Shown piece after piece: positions 47,503-56,690 of a stretch of 64,000 nt of DNA. Below the pieces are notes generated by a model, which was not told where the DNA came from, searched no databases, and was given only the letters and a program-made list of their open reading frames with translations. Location of the stretch: positions 26,181 to 90,180 of the forward strand of contig JACCQO010000014.1 in the NCBI GenBank assembly GCA_015709205.1, in the 5' to 3' direction. Source of the stretch: Desulfovibrionaceae bacterium. GTDB taxonomy: Bacteria; Desulfobacterota; Desulfovibrionia; Desulfovibrionales; Desulfovibrionaceae. Position 1 is the stretch's first letter. Every line of letters begins with the position of its first letter. Both the position numbers and the translations under genes were made by a program.

Positions 47503-48858
47503 GTGGACGCGGCCAACTCCGTCAACCTGCTGGATATCGTGGAGGCGCTGTCGCGCGCCGTGGACCTGGTCTGCCCCGAGGTGGCCAGCCACCACGCCAC
47601 GGTGGCGCGTATCGCCCTGCAGTCGGGCGCGGCCGCCGGGCTGGATGCCGCGCGCCTGCGCGACCTGGCCCTGGCCGCGCTGCTGCACGACGCGGGCGCG
47701 CTTTCCCTGCGCCAGGAACTGCACGAATTCACCTTCGACGTGCGCGGCCCCGGGCTGCACGCGGAGATCGGCTTTCGGCTGCTGTCGCGCTTCGCGCCCC
47801 TGGCCGGGGCCGCGCGCATCGTGCGCCACCACCACCGGGCCTGGGACCACGGCCGCGGCGCGGAGGACGGCGGAATTTTCAAAGGTGCGAGCGGAAGCCG
47901 GGACGGGGATGCCGCGCGGCTGGAGCCGCACCTGCTGCACCTGGCCGAGCGCGTGGGCGGCATGATCGACGCCCGCCGCGAGATAGTGGGCCAGACCGAA
48001 CTGCTGCGCGAGCTGGCGCGCTCCAATGCGGGCACGCTCTTCGCCCCGCGCGCCGTGGAGGCCTTTCTCGACGCGAGTGGGCCCGAAGCCTTCTGGTTTT
48101 CGGCCGTGGGCCGGACCCGGCCGGTGCGCGAACTGCTGGCCGAGTACGGCGCGGGGCGCACACCGGCCTCCGGGGGCGAGCCCGAGGCGACCGGGGGCGT
48201 GGACTTGGGCATGACGGACGCGTTGCAGGGGCTGGGGCGCCTGTTCTGCCAGGTCATCGATTTCCGCAGCCGGTTCACGGCCACGCATTCGCGCGGCGTG
48301 GCCGACGGCGCGGCGGCCCTGGCGTCCTTCTGCGGCCTGGACGGTCCCCTGTGCGAACGCATCCGCATGGCGGGCATGATCCACGACCTGGGCAAGCTGG
48401 CCGTGCCGCGCGCCGTGCTGGAAAAGCCCGGCGCGCTGACCTCGGACGAGCGCAACGTGATCAAGGCCCACGCCTTCCATACCCACGCCATCCTGCACGG
48501 CCTGGGCGGACTGGAGCGGGAGGCGCGCTGGGCCGCGCTGCACCACGAGCGCATGGACGGCGCGGGCTACCCGTTCCGCGTGCCGGGCGACCGGCTGGAC
48601 CTGCCCGCGCGGATCATCGCCGTGGCCGACGTGTTCACGGCCCTGACCGAGGACCGGCCCTATCGCGCGGCCATGCCCGAAGCGGCCACGCGCGCGCTGA
48701 TGCGTTCCATGGCCGCCGAGGGCCAGCTCGACGCGGACGTGGCGGCCGTGCTCGACGGGCATTTCGCCGATGTGGACACGGCGCGGCGCGGCGCCCAGCA
48801 CGAGGCCGCCGCGGAATACGTGCGCATTACGGACCTGAACGCCCTCGATCCGGCCTGA
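47503..48858 (+). CDS. Tandem HD / HD-GYP protein, probable c-di-GMP phosphodiesterase
   Basis: The 451-residue protein has two HD-type domains. The first (about 25-130) keeps HD pairs (ALLHDAGALS, VRHHHRAWD) but no GYP motif. The second (about 245-425) has the full HD-GYP set: MIHDLGKLAVP, KAHAFHTHAIL, LHHERMDGAGYPFRVPG and DVFTALTEDRPYR. Such domains hydrolyse c-di-GMP. The start is a GTG at 47503, with AGGAGG only four bases upstream. No sensor or membrane segment is present. A diguanylate cyclase gene is at 9971. Confidence 0.88.
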   Translation: MDAANSVNLLDIVEALSRAVDLVCPEVASHHATVARIALQSGAAAGLDAARLRDLALAALLHDAGALSLRQELHEFTFDVRGPGLHAEIGFRLLSRFAPLAGAARIVRHHHRAWDHGRGAEDGGIFKGASGSRDGDAARLEPHLLHLAERVGGMIDARREIVGQTELLRELARSNAGTLFAPRAVEAFLDASGPEAFWFSAVGRTRPVRELLAEYGAGRTPASGGEPEATGGVDLGMTDALQGLGRLFCQVIDFRSRFTATHSRGVADGAAALASFCGLDGPLCERIRMAGMIHDLGKLAVPRAVLEKPGALTSDERNVIKAHAFHTHAILHGLGGLEREARWAALHHERMDGAGYPFRVPGDRLDLPARIIAVADVFTALTEDRPYRAAMPEAATRALMRSMAAEGQLDADVAAVLDGHFADVDTARRGAQHEAAAEYVRITDLNALDPA

Positions 48859-48927
48859 TGATGAGCCTGACGGGGGGCCCGGGCGCGGTGCGCGCCGCAT
48901 TCGGCCCGTGAAAAAACAATATGGCTG

Positions 48928-48958
48928 TTGACATGCGCCGCATCCGGCGGTGTATGCT
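48928..48958 (+). promoter_or_regulatory. Candidate promoter for the DHH phosphoesterase gene
   Basis: TTGACA (48928-48933) and TATGCT (48953-48958) are separated by 19 bases, longer than ideal. The boxes themselves are good, and the site lies about 90 bases before the start codon. Confidence 0.45.
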
Positions 48959-49045
48959 GGAATCTCTCGCGGCGCAGTGCCGTCCCGGTCCGGTTTCCGG
49001 GAACGCGATGCGCTCCGGCAACGACCGCACATGGGGGGTGACGCC

Positions 49046-49963
49046 ATGCGACTTTTGACGCGATCCGATTTCGACGGCCTGGCCTGCGCCGTGTTGCTGA
49101 AGGAAATGGGGATGATGGACGAATGGAAGTTCGTGCATCCCAAGGACGTGCAGGACGGCAAGATCGAGGTATCCTCCGACGACATCCTGGCCAACGTGCC
49201 CTTTGCGTCCGGCTGCGGCATGTGGTTCGACCACCACTCCTCCGAGGAGGAGCGGCTGAACTTCGACTTCGAGTTCAAGGGCGCGTCCAAGAGCGCGCCC
49301 AGCGCCGCGCGCGTGGTCTGGGAATATTTCGACGGGCACGAGACCTTCGGCGACAAGTTCGACGAGATGCTCAAGTACGTGGACAAGGTCGATAGCGGCA
49401 ATCTCAACGCCGAGGAGATCGAGAACCCGCAGGGCTGGGTCCTGCTCGGCTTTCTCATGGACCCGCGCACGGGCCTGGGGCGCTACAAGGACTACCGCAT
49501 CAGCAATTACCAGCTCATGGAGGAGCTCATCGAGCACTGCCGCACCCAGCCCATCGAACGCATCCTGGAGCTGGACGACGTGCAGGAGCGCGTGGCGCGC
49601 TACGGACTGCAGCAGTCCAAGTACCGCAAGATGATCGAGAAGAACGCCGTGGTGCGCGGCAACGTGCTGGTGATCGACCTGCGCGGGGAGGAGGAGATCT
49701 TCACCGGCAACCGCTTCACCATGTACACCATGTACCCGGAGACGAACATTTCCATCCAGGTCATCTGGGGCCTGGAGAAGAAGAATACCGTGTTCACCTG
49801 CGGCTGGTCCGTGACCAACAAGACCAGCCGGACCGACGTGGGGCTGCTCATGCTCCAGCACGGCGGCGGGGGACACAAGCAGGTCGGCACCTGCCAGGTG
49901 GACAACGAACAGGCCGACCACGTGCTGGCTTCGCTCATAGAGCAGATGCGACAAGACGGCTGA
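49046..49963 (+). CDS. DHH-family phosphoesterase
   Basis: The 305-residue protein has RSDFDGLACAVLLKEMG (motif I Asp residues), MWFDHHSSEEE (the DHH motif near residue 67) and a C-terminal DHHA1 domain with the substrate-binding HGGGGHKQVGTC. It probably cleaves a phosphodiester or pyrophosphate in small molecules such as nanoRNA, c-di-nucleotides or polyphosphate. The exact substrate cannot be told, and the family is often labelled exopolyphosphatase-like. GGGGGGTG lies before the ATG at 49046. The gene is monocistronic. Confidence 0.88.
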   Translation: MRLLTRSDFDGLACAVLLKEMGMMDEWKFVHPKDVQDGKIEVSSDDILANVPFASGCGMWFDHHSSEEERLNFDFEFKGASKSAPSAARVVWEYFDGHETFGDKFDEMLKYVDKVDSGNLNAEEIENPQGWVLLGFLMDPRTGLGRYKDYRISNYQLMEELIEHCRTQPIERILELDDVQERVARYGLQQSKYRKMIEKNAVVRGNVLVIDLRGEEEIFTGNRFTMYTMYPETNISIQVIWGLEKKNTVFTCGWSVTNKTSRTDVGLLMLQHGGGGHKQVGTCQVDNEQADHVLASLIEQMRQDG

Positions 49964-50000
49964 TGCCGCGCGGACAGGTTGCGGCCGGCACCATGGTCCA

Positions 50001-50033
50001 GGGCGGCCCCGGGAGAGGGGCCGCCCTTTTTTT
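50001..50033 (+). terminator. Intrinsic terminator of the DHH gene
   Basis: GGGCGGCCCC (50001-50010) pairs perfectly with GGGGCCGCCC (50017-50026), followed by seven Ts. Confidence 0.92.
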
Positions 50034-50097
50034 GTGGCGTTGCGGGGAGGCGGCGGCCGTCGCGGTGGACCAGGCCGCCATGCGGCAAGTTCGGCCG

Positions 50098-50880
50098 CTA
50101 CTGCGGCAGGTTCGAAGACGGCAGGGGCTGGGGGCCGGTCTCGTCCATGACGTCCACGCCCTTGGGCGGCGTGAAGTCGAAGAAGTCCGGCGCAAGGGGC
50201 ACGTTGAGTTTGATGTCTTTGAATTCCAGGGTATTTTCGTTGCCGTAGAAGTCCACGATGCGCACGCGACGCAGCAGCGCGGTGGCCGGGTCGGCCCAGG
50301 CCACGGCCTGCACCAGCGAGGTTTCGGGCTCGAAGGGCACCAGGTCCAGGCGCACCAGCCCCTGGGCGTCCGGGGCCGCGGGAGTGGATATCTGGAAGTC
50401 CTCGTCCAGCCGCGCCCGGCCCGTGACGAAGCGGAGCATGGTCTTGGAGTCCAGCACCGCGTCCAGGCCGTACTTGTAGGCCGCGCCTTCCTTGGAGAAG
50501 TAGTTCCAGACCGCCGTGCGCCCCACCAGCAGCAGTTCCGGATCGGGCTTTTCCGTCTGCCAGCGCACCAGTCCGGGCTGGGCGAAGGAGATCGTGCCCG
50601 AGCGCACCTCGGTGGTGCCCGTGGCCGAGCCGGTCAGGGTCTGGGTGAAGGCGGCCGTGAAGCTCTTGATGGATTCGTAGCGCGCCTGCAGCGCGGCGGC
50701 CGCGCCCTCGGCCGTGGAGAAGTCCGCCGGAGCGGCGTTTTCCGCGGCGCTTTTTTCGGCAGGCCGGGCCTGGGCCGGGGCTGCGGCCAGCAGAGCGCAG
50801 GCCGCCAGGAGCAGGCCGAAGGCCGCGCGAGCCAACGCGCGCCGGGGAGCGAGGACGGAAACGGGGGAACAAGGGAACAT
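50098..50880 (-). CDS. lolA: Outer-membrane lipoprotein carrier LolA
   Basis: LolA carries lipoproteins across the periplasm from LolCDE to the outer membrane. The 260-residue protein has a signal peptide (AAFGLLLAACALLAAAPAQA), then the LolA fold with SFTAAFTQTLTG, GTISFAQPGLVRWQT and DFYGNENTLEFKDI. It lies 118 bases after ftsK, the same ftsK-lolA neighbourhood known from enterobacteria. Confidence 0.9.
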   Translation of the reverse strand: MFPCSPVSVLAPRRALARAAFGLLLAACALLAAAPAQARPAEKSAAENAAPADFSTAEGAAAALQARYESIKSFTAAFTQTLTGSATGTTEVRSGTISFAQPGLVRWQTEKPDPELLLVGRTAVWNYFSKEGAAYKYGLDAVLDSKTMLRFVTGRARLDEDFQISTPAAPDAQGLVRLDLVPFEPETSLVQAVAWADPATALLRRVRIVDFYGNENTLEFKDIKLNVPLAPDFFDFTPPKGVDVMDETGPQPLPSSNLPQ

Positions 50881-50998
50881 GGCGTTCTCCGGAATGGTCT
50901 GGGTTGGCGGCGCGGCCTGGGCGCGGGGAGCCGCGATGATCGGCCGTCCTGCCCCGCCGTTCGGGACGGATCGGGGCCGCTCGCGGCGGCTGGCCGCC

Positions 50999-53278
50999 CT
51001 ACTCGCCGCGAATGACCGTGCGCGGCTTGGAGCCGTCGGCCGGGCCGATGACCCCGTCCTGCTCCATCTGCTCCACGTAGCGCGCCGCGCGGTTGAAGCC
51101 GATGCGGAAGCGCCGCTGGATCATGGAGATGGAGGCCTTGCCCTGGGTCATGACGAACTCGACCACCTCGGGGTAGGTGGAGTCGCCCTCCAGGTCGCCC
51201 AAGGCTCCGGCCGGGCCAGCGCCCGCGCCGCCGCCCGGGGCCCAGTCCGCGAAGTCCAGGTCGAAGGACGGGGGCTGCTGCTTCTTCCAGTAGGCCACCA
51301 CGCTGACCACGTCCTCGTCGGGCACGAAGCAGCCGTGAAGGCGGCGCAGCTTGCCGCCGCTGGGCTTGAAGAGCATGTCGCCCTTGCCCAGGAGGTGCTC
51401 CGCGCCCACGGTGTCCAGGATGGTGCGCGAGTCGTGCTTGCTGGTGACCTGGAAGGAGATGCGGCACGGGAAGTTGGCCTTGATCAGGCCGGTGACCACG
51501 TCCACGCTGGGCCGCTGGGTGGCGAGGATGAGATGGATGCCCGAGGCGCGGGCGAGCTGCGCCAGGCGCACGATGCTCGTCTCCACCTCCTTGGCCGCCG
51601 TGAGCATCAGGTCGGCCAGCTCGTCGATGATGATCACCAGATACGGCATGGGCTCCAGCTCGCGCAGGTTCTCGGGCCGCTCGTCGCCCAGGGCGGCGAG
51701 CTTTTCGTTGTAGCCCTTGACGTTGCGTACGCCGAGCTTGGCCATGGCCTCGTAGCGGCGGTCCATCTCCCACACGGCCCAGTCCAGGGCCGTCTTGGCC
51801 TGGCTCATCTCCGTGACCACGGGGTGCACCAGGTGCGGCAGGTCCGCGTACACGGCCAGTTCGATGCGTTTGGGGTCCACCAGGAGCAGTTTCACCTGCT
51901 CGGGCGTGGCCTTGTAGAGAAAGCTCAGCAGGATGGAGTTCAGGCACACGGACTTGCCAGCGCCCGTGGCTCCGGCCACGAGCAGGTGCGGCATCTTGGC
52001 CAGGTCCGCCACTTGGGGCGTCCCCTCGATGTCCTTGCCCAGGGCCATGGTCAGAAGCGATTCCGAGGCCATGAAGGCCTTGGACTCCATGATCTCGCGC
52101 AGCCAGACGATGTGGCGGATCTCGTTGGGCACCTCGATGCCCACGGCGTCCTTGCCCGGGATCGGGGCCTCGATGCGCACGGCCAGGGCCTTGAGCGCGC
52201 GGGCCAGGTCGTCGGTCAGCCCGGCGATGCGGCTGACCTTGACGCCCGGAGCGGGCTTGTATTCGTACATGGTCACCACCGGGCCGGGCAGCACGGCCGT
52301 GACCTCGCCCTGGATGCCGAAGTCGGCCAGGGCGCCCTCCAGCACGGCGGCGCGTTGGCGCAGCACCTCCTCGGGCGTGGCGTCCTTGGTGGCGGCGACC
52401 TCCTTGAGCAGCAGGGCCTTGGGCAGCTCGCCCCGGGCCGGGCGGTCCGGATCGCGCTCCACGAGCACGGGGCCGGAGCCCTGGCGTTCGGCCGGGGCAG
52501 TCGGGTCGGATGTGGCGGCCGGTCCGGGCTTGGCCGGTTCTGCCCACTTTTCCCAGGGCGCGGGCGTTTCCTCGGCAGTGGCGCCGGAATCGTCGTCGCC
52601 GCCCGTGGGGTCCGTGGTCGAGGTCGCGCGCAACTCGGCCACGCGCACCTCCAGGCTTTTCTCCTTTTTGGCGGATTCCTTCTTTTCGGAAGCCTTGCGC
52701 TTGCGGCCGAAGAGCCCGGCGCGCTCCTTGGCGTCTTTCCCGCTGGCCTTCCCGCCGTCCTTTCTGGACGTCTCGGCCGCCGCGCCGCCCTGCTCCGCCC
52801 CGTGCGGGGCGCGGCGGGCGCGCTTGGCCATGCGCTCGCGGTACTTGATCCACAAGTCCGCGAGCTGCACGCCGAGCCGTTTGAAGAGCGCGCCGATGGT
52901 CGTGTTGCCGAGCAGTTGCGTGGACACGAGCAGGACCAGCAGCCAGATCAGGAACGCGCCCAGGGGATGGAGGAAGTATTCGCCCCAGGCCAGCAGCAGG
53001 CGGCCCACGAAACCGCCTCCCACGATCCAGCCCAGCCGGACGTGGGCCAGCGCCCATTCGGATTCGGCCCAACTGACCGCGCAGAGGGTGAAGAGCGCGA
53101 AGCCGAACCAGCGCCACCAGGGCAGCTCCAGGCGGCGGATGGCCACCTGGAGCGCCCCGGCGAAAAAGGCCAGCGGCCAGGCGAACGCGCCGATGCCGAA
53201 GAAGTCCACCAGCAGGCCGCCGAAATACGCGCCCACGAGGCCCGCGCCGTTCTGCACCTCGTAGCCCTGGCTGACCAC
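50999..53278 (-). CDS. ftsK: DNA translocase FtsK (first ordinary start codon used)
   Basis: FtsK pumps chromosome termini through the septum and activates dimer resolution. The 759 residues seen have membrane spans in the first 135, a charged Pro- and Lys-rich linker, the motor with Walker A GATGAGKSVCLNS near residue 438 and DELADLML, and the C-terminal gamma domain (MIQRRFRIGFNRAARYVEQM) that reads KOPS. The first ordinary start in frame is the GTG at 53278, but coding-like sequence continues upstream to about 53390 and encodes a first membrane span (EAFAFLLGFWGLFLLAGLVT) with no ATG, GTG or TTG. The true start is probably unusual. Confidence 0.9.
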   Translation of the reverse strand: MVSQGYEVQNGAGLVGAYFGGLLVDFFGIGAFAWPLAFFAGALQVAIRRLELPWWRWFGFALFTLCAVSWAESEWALAHVRLGWIVGGGFVGRLLLAWGEYFLHPLGAFLIWLLVLLVSTQLLGNTTIGALFKRLGVQLADLWIKYRERMAKRARRAPHGAEQGGAAAETSRKDGGKASGKDAKERAGLFGRKRKASEKKESAKKEKSLEVRVAELRATSTTDPTGGDDDSGATAEETPAPWEKWAEPAKPGPAATSDPTAPAERQGSGPVLVERDPDRPARGELPKALLLKEVAATKDATPEEVLRQRAAVLEGALADFGIQGEVTAVLPGPVVTMYEYKPAPGVKVSRIAGLTDDLARALKALAVRIEAPIPGKDAVGIEVPNEIRHIVWLREIMESKAFMASESLLTMALGKDIEGTPQVADLAKMPHLLVAGATGAGKSVCLNSILLSFLYKATPEQVKLLLVDPKRIELAVYADLPHLVHPVVTEMSQAKTALDWAVWEMDRRYEAMAKLGVRNVKGYNEKLAALGDERPENLRELEPMPYLVIIIDELADLMLTAAKEVETSIVRLAQLARASGIHLILATQRPSVDVVTGLIKANFPCRISFQVTSKHDSRTILDTVGAEHLLGKGDMLFKPSGGKLRRLHGCFVPDEDVVSVVAYWKKQQPPSFDLDFADWAPGGGAGAGPAGALGDLEGDSTYPEVVEFVMTQGKASISMIQRRFRIGFNRAARYVEQMEQDGVIGPADGSKPRTVIRGE

Positions 53279-53405
53279 CTGGTTGAAGCTGGGGTCGGCC
53301 GGGTGGAAGGTGACCAGGCCGGCGAGCAGGAACAGGCCCCAGAAGCCCAGAAGGAACGCGAAGGCCTCGCGTGCGATGCTGCGTTGCGTGACGCCCTCCC
53401 CGCGC

Positions 53406-53963
53406 TTACTCGCGCCCCAGGTATTCGCCGGTGCGCGTATCGACCTTGACGTGGTCGCCGATGTTCACGAACAGCGGCACCTGGACCACCAGCCCGGTGG
53501 AGAGCGTGGCGGGCTTCTGCACGTTGCTCACGGTGTCGCCCTTGGCCCCGGGCTCGGTCTCCACCACCTCCAGAACCACGGAGGCGGCCATGTCCAGGTC
53601 GATGGCGTTGCCGTTGTAGAGCAACACCTTGACCTCCTGGCCGTCCTTGAGGAACCCGCCCTTGCCGCCGGTGTTCTCCTCGGTGATGTTGATCTGCTCG
53701 TAGGTGTTCATGTCCATGAACACGTAGTCCGCGCCCTCGCGGTAGAGGTACTGCATCTTGGTTACTTCGATGTCGGGCTTGCCGACCTTTTCGCCCGAGC
53801 GGAAGGTGTTGTCGATGGTCTTGCCGTTGAGCATGTTGCGCAGCTTGGTGCGCACCATGGCCCCGCCCTTGCCGGGCTTGAAGTGCTGGAACTCGACGAT
53901 CTCCCAGGGCTGGCCGTCGTACTCGATCTTGAGTCCCCGCTTGAAATCCGTGGTGGACAGCAT
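53406..53963 (-). CDS. efp: Translation elongation factor P
   Basis: EF-P relieves ribosome stalling at polyproline. The 185-residue protein has three beta-barrel domains. The loop [15 protein letters not shown] places the modifiable Lys near residue 34, and the C-terminal [17 protein letters not shown] is typical. The [17 protein letters not shown] start is the family's usual one. It is immediately upstream of ftsK. The enzymes that modify the Lys are not in the window. Confidence 0.95.
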   Translation of the reverse strand: MLSTTDFKRGLKIEYDGQPWEIVEFQHFKPGKGGAMVRTKLRNMLNGKTIDNTFRSGEKVGKPDIEVTKMQYLYREGADYVFMDMNTYEQINITEENTGGKGGFLKDGQEVKVLLYNGNAIDLDMAASVVLEVVETEPGAKGDTVSNVQKPATLSTGLVVQVPLFVNIGDHVKVDTRTGEYLGRE

Positions 53964-54083
53964 GGTTCCTCCGCGTCCTTTAACGCTCTGCTTGACGTTT
54001 TGGGTTATGAACGGGCCGCGTGGGCGGCCGGAAATCCTTTGTCGATGCGGCGTCCGGGCGGCCCGGGAGCCGCGCTGCCGGGG

Positions 54084-54542
54084 TCAGGCCGCGCGCAGGC
54101 GGGCCCAGAGCGCCTGGACCGCAAGCGCATAGCTCATAAGTCCGAAACCGGCAATGACCCCCACGGCCTGGGCGGCCATGAAGCTCTGGTGGCGGATGGC
54201 CTCGGGCCGGGCCCAGACGTTGGACAGGTGCACCTCCACCGTGGGGATGCCGATCCAGGCCAGGCAGTCGGCGATGGCCAGGCTGGTGTGCGTGTAGGCC
54301 CCGGCGTTGAGCACCACGCCCTGCACGCCCTCGGCGCGCGCCGCCTCCAGGCGGTCGATGATCCGGCCTTCGCCGTTGGCGTGGAAATAGTCCAGCTCGA
54401 CCTCGCCGACGTGTTCGCCCAGGAGCGTTTCCAGCAGCGCCGGGATGTCGGCCATGGTCTCGGAGCCGTAGATCTCGGGCTGGCGTTCGCCCAGGTGCCC
54501 CAGGTTCGGGCCGTTGACGATCAAGATCTTGTAGCGGGACAT
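54084..54542 (-). CDS. aroQ: 3-dehydroquinate dehydratase, type II
   Basis: AroQ makes 3-dehydroshikimate in the shikimate pathway. The 152-residue protein has VNGPNLGHLGERQPEIYG with the catalytic Tyr, LNAGAYTHTSLAIADCL with the catalytic His, and EVHLSN. The second Asn of the usual NLNLLG is replaced (NLGHLG). AAGGA lies before the ATG at 54542. It is followed 120 bases later by efp. Confidence 0.94.
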   Translation of the reverse strand: MSRYKILIVNGPNLGHLGERQPEIYGSETMADIPALLETLLGEHVGEVELDYFHANGEGRIIDRLEAARAEGVQGVVLNAGAYTHTSLAIADCLAWIGIPTVEVHLSNVWARPEAIRHQSFMAAQAVGVIAGFGLMSYALAVQALWARLRAA

Positions 54543-54604
54543 GGGTGCGCTTCCTTCTTGGTGGACGGACCGGGTTCTGCTATGCTCGCCCCCGGCCGCG
54601 TTGC

Positions 54605-54652
54605 GGTTCGATTCGTCCGCGATTCGATTTGTCCGTGATTCGACTTGTCCGT
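54605..54652. repeat. Three tandem 16-base repeats in the aroQ leader
   Basis: Units 54605-54620, 54621-54636 and 54637-54652 share the core ATTCGA-x-T-x-GTCCG with two or three differences each. They lie between the aroQ promoter and its ribosome binding site on the minus strand, so they would be at the start of the transcript. Confidence 0.75.
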
Positions 54653-54679
54653 TGATAACCGACGCCGGGTTCTTGTCAA
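54652..54679 (-). promoter_or_regulatory. Sigma-70 promoter of aroQ
   Basis: TTGACA (54674-54679), a 16-base spacer and TATCAA (54652-54657) on the minus strand, directly before the tandem repeats. Confidence 0.6.
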
Positions 54680-54754
54680 GGTCCCGCGTTTTCCGGCGCG
54701 CCCGCCCGGCGCGCGAACGAACCAACACAGGCCCAGCGCCGCGGTCCCCACTCC

Positions 54755-55465
54755 ATGCCCCGACTCGTCCTCGAACACACCGTCTACACGGCCAAGCAGC
54801 TCGACGCCGTGCCCCTGCAGTGGCCCGACGCCCCGCTCATCGCCATGGCCGGCCGCTCCAACGTGGGCAAGTCCTCGCTCATCAACCGGCTGGCCGGGCG
54901 CAAGACCCTGGCCAAGACCAGTTCCACCCCGGGCAAGACGCGCTCCATCAACTACTACCGCGTGGAGCCCCTGGGGGCCGAGGGGGCCGTGCCGCGCCTC
55001 TACGTGGTGGACCTGCCCGGCTACGGCTACGCCAAGTGCTCCAAGGCCGAGCGCGACGCCTGGGCCCGGCTCATCGAGCGTTTCCTTTCGTCGTCCAAGG
55101 CCCCGGCCGCCGTAGCCGTGCTCCTGGACAGCCGCATCGCGCCGCAGAACAACGACCTGGACATGATCGAATACGTGCGCGGCCAGGGGCTGCCGCTCAT
55201 GGCCGTGCTGACCAAGACCGACAAGTGCAAGCAGCGCGAACAGGCCGCGCGGCGCAAGGAATGGAAGGCCCTGCTCGGCGGCCGCGTGGATCCGCTGCTC
55301 TTTTCCGCGCGCACGGGCCAGGGTGCGGCCAATCTCTGGCGGGCCCTGATCGAGCGCGCCGCGCCCGGTGCGGCCGAGGTCCCGGCCGAACTCGTGCTGC
55401 CCGAGGCCGCGCTCCCGGCGGAGTCCCCGGCTCCGGCGGTTTCCGAAAAGGATCCCGACGCCTGA
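54755..55465 (+). CDS. engB: Ribosome biogenesis GTP-binding protein YsxC/EngB
   Basis: EngB is an essential GTPase in late large-subunit assembly. The 236-residue protein has [16 protein letters not shown] (G1), [13 protein letters not shown] (G2), [11 protein letters not shown] (G3) and LTKTDK (G4). The last 30 residues are a Pro- and Ala-rich tail beyond the usual family end. It diverges from aroQ and is convergent with lptG. Confidence 0.93.
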   Translation: MPRLVLEHTVYTAKQLDAVPLQWPDAPLIAMAGRSNVGKSSLINRLAGRKTLAKTSSTPGKTRSINYYRVEPLGAEGAVPRLYVVDLPGYGYAKCSKAERDAWARLIERFLSSSKAPAAVAVLLDSRIAPQNNDLDMIEYVRGQGLPLMAVLTKTDKCKQREQAARRKEWKALLGGRVDPLLFSARTGQGAANLWRALIERAAPGAAEVPAELVLPEAALPAESPAPAVSEKDPDA

Positions 55466-55613
55466 GCGCGCCCGTGCGTGCGCCGGACGGCGAAATATCC
55501 TTCAAGCATCGCTTCAGGGTTGCCCAGGCTTTCAAACCTATCCGCAACGCCGCGTCCGCCGCGGCTTCCGCCCGTCCCCTTGCGGCGCTCGTCCGGCCTT
55601 CGGACTTCCCGCC

Positions 55614-56690
55614 TCAGGAGCGCGGCCCGGCGTACCAGACGATGCGCGCCGTGGCCAGCAGGCTGAAAAGGGCGTTGCCCGCCCATGCGCCCATGACCGG
55701 CGGCAGCAACCCCTTCTGCCCGGCCGTGACCCCGAGCATGAACACGCCGTAGAAGGCGAAGGTGATCACCAGCCCGAGCCCGATGTTGACGTAGACGCTG
55801 GAGCGCAGGCTCACCAGGCACAGGGCCACCAACCCCATGACCACGATGGAGAAGGCGTAGGCCAGCTTCATGTGCCACACGGTGCGCAGCGTCTCCACGT
55901 TGGACCCGCTCTTCTGCAGCCGGTCGATGACCTCGCCGAGCCGCCACAGGGGCAGCGTGGCCGGGTCCGTGCGCGGATCGATGACCAGGAAGGCGGCCAC
56001 GTCCTGGTCCAGGTCCATGTCCATGGACTCCATGGTCTGGAAGCGGAAGCCGTCCGGGCTGAACACGGACACGTCGCGCAGCACCCAGCGCCCGGGCGCG
56101 GCCGTGAAGGTCCTGGCGCGCACGATGCGTTTCAGGCGCAGCTGGCCCGGGGCCAGGCGGTACACGGTGAGTCCCGCGCCCCTGCCCTGGCGCGGCTGCA
56201 CTTCGGCCATCTCCACCACCCGGTCGCCTTCCTTGAACCAGACGTTGTTCAGGGTCTGGAACTCCATGCTCTGTTCGCGCACCTGTTCCTTCCAGATCCG
56301 CCGGGCCTCTTCTTCTCCGGCCACGCCCAGGAATTGGGAAAAGAGCAGCTGGACCACGGCCCAGCCCACGGCCGCGACCAGGAAGAAGCGCACGAAGGAG
56401 TTGAAGGATACGCCCCCGGCCTGCAGGGCCAGGGTCTCGCGCGAGGTGGTCATGATCGAGAGCTGCAGGACGGCCGAGATCAGGAAGACCGCGGGCAGGA
56501 GCTGGGAGACCATCAGCGGGGCCTTGACCACGAAGTACGTGAGCACCGTGCCCGCGCCCAGCCCGGCCTCCAGGAAGTCGTCCAGCCGGTCGAAGAGGTC
56601 GGCCAGCACGTAGACGCCCACGCCCGAGCCCAGGCACACGAACATCAGAAAGAGGTTCTGGCGCAGCAGGTAGCGGTTGAGCGTCTTCAC
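55614..56690 (-). CDS. lptG: LPS export permease LptG
   Basis: LptG forms with LptF and LptB the inner-membrane transporter that extracts LPS. The 358-residue YjgP/YjgQ-type protein has six membrane spans in two groups of three, separated by a periplasmic domain (about 110-270). The start is a GTG at 56690 with GGAGGAAGG upstream. It overlaps the lptF stop by four bases (GTGA). It is called LptG from gene order and the MKLAYAFSIVVMGLVALCLV segment. The F/G assignment could be swapped. Confidence 0.9.
   Translation of the reverse strand: MKTLNRYLLRQNLFLMFVCLGSGVGVYVLADLFDRLDDFLEAGLGAGTVLTYFVVKAPLMVSQLLPAVFLISAVLQLSIMTTSRETLALQAGGVSFNSFVRFFLVAAVGWAVVQLLFSQFLGVAGEEEARRIWKEQVREQSMEFQTLNNVWFKEGDRVVEMAEVQPRQGRGAGLTVYRLAPGQLRLKRIVRARTFTAAPGRWVLRDVSVFSPDGFRFQTMESMDMDLDQDVAAFLVIDPRTDPATLPLWRLGEVIDRLQKSGSNVETLRTVWHMKLAYAFSIVVMGLVALCLVSLRSSVYVNIGLGLVITFAFYGVFMLGVTAGQKGLLPPVMGAWAGNALFSLLATARIVWYAGPRS

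Noticed and set aside
47293-49470. In-frame open sequence extending the kinase gene upstream on the minus strand
   Set aside because: It is antisense to the HD-GYP and DHH genes and has no domain. The kinase start at 47292 has its own ribosome binding site and places the receiver domain correctly.
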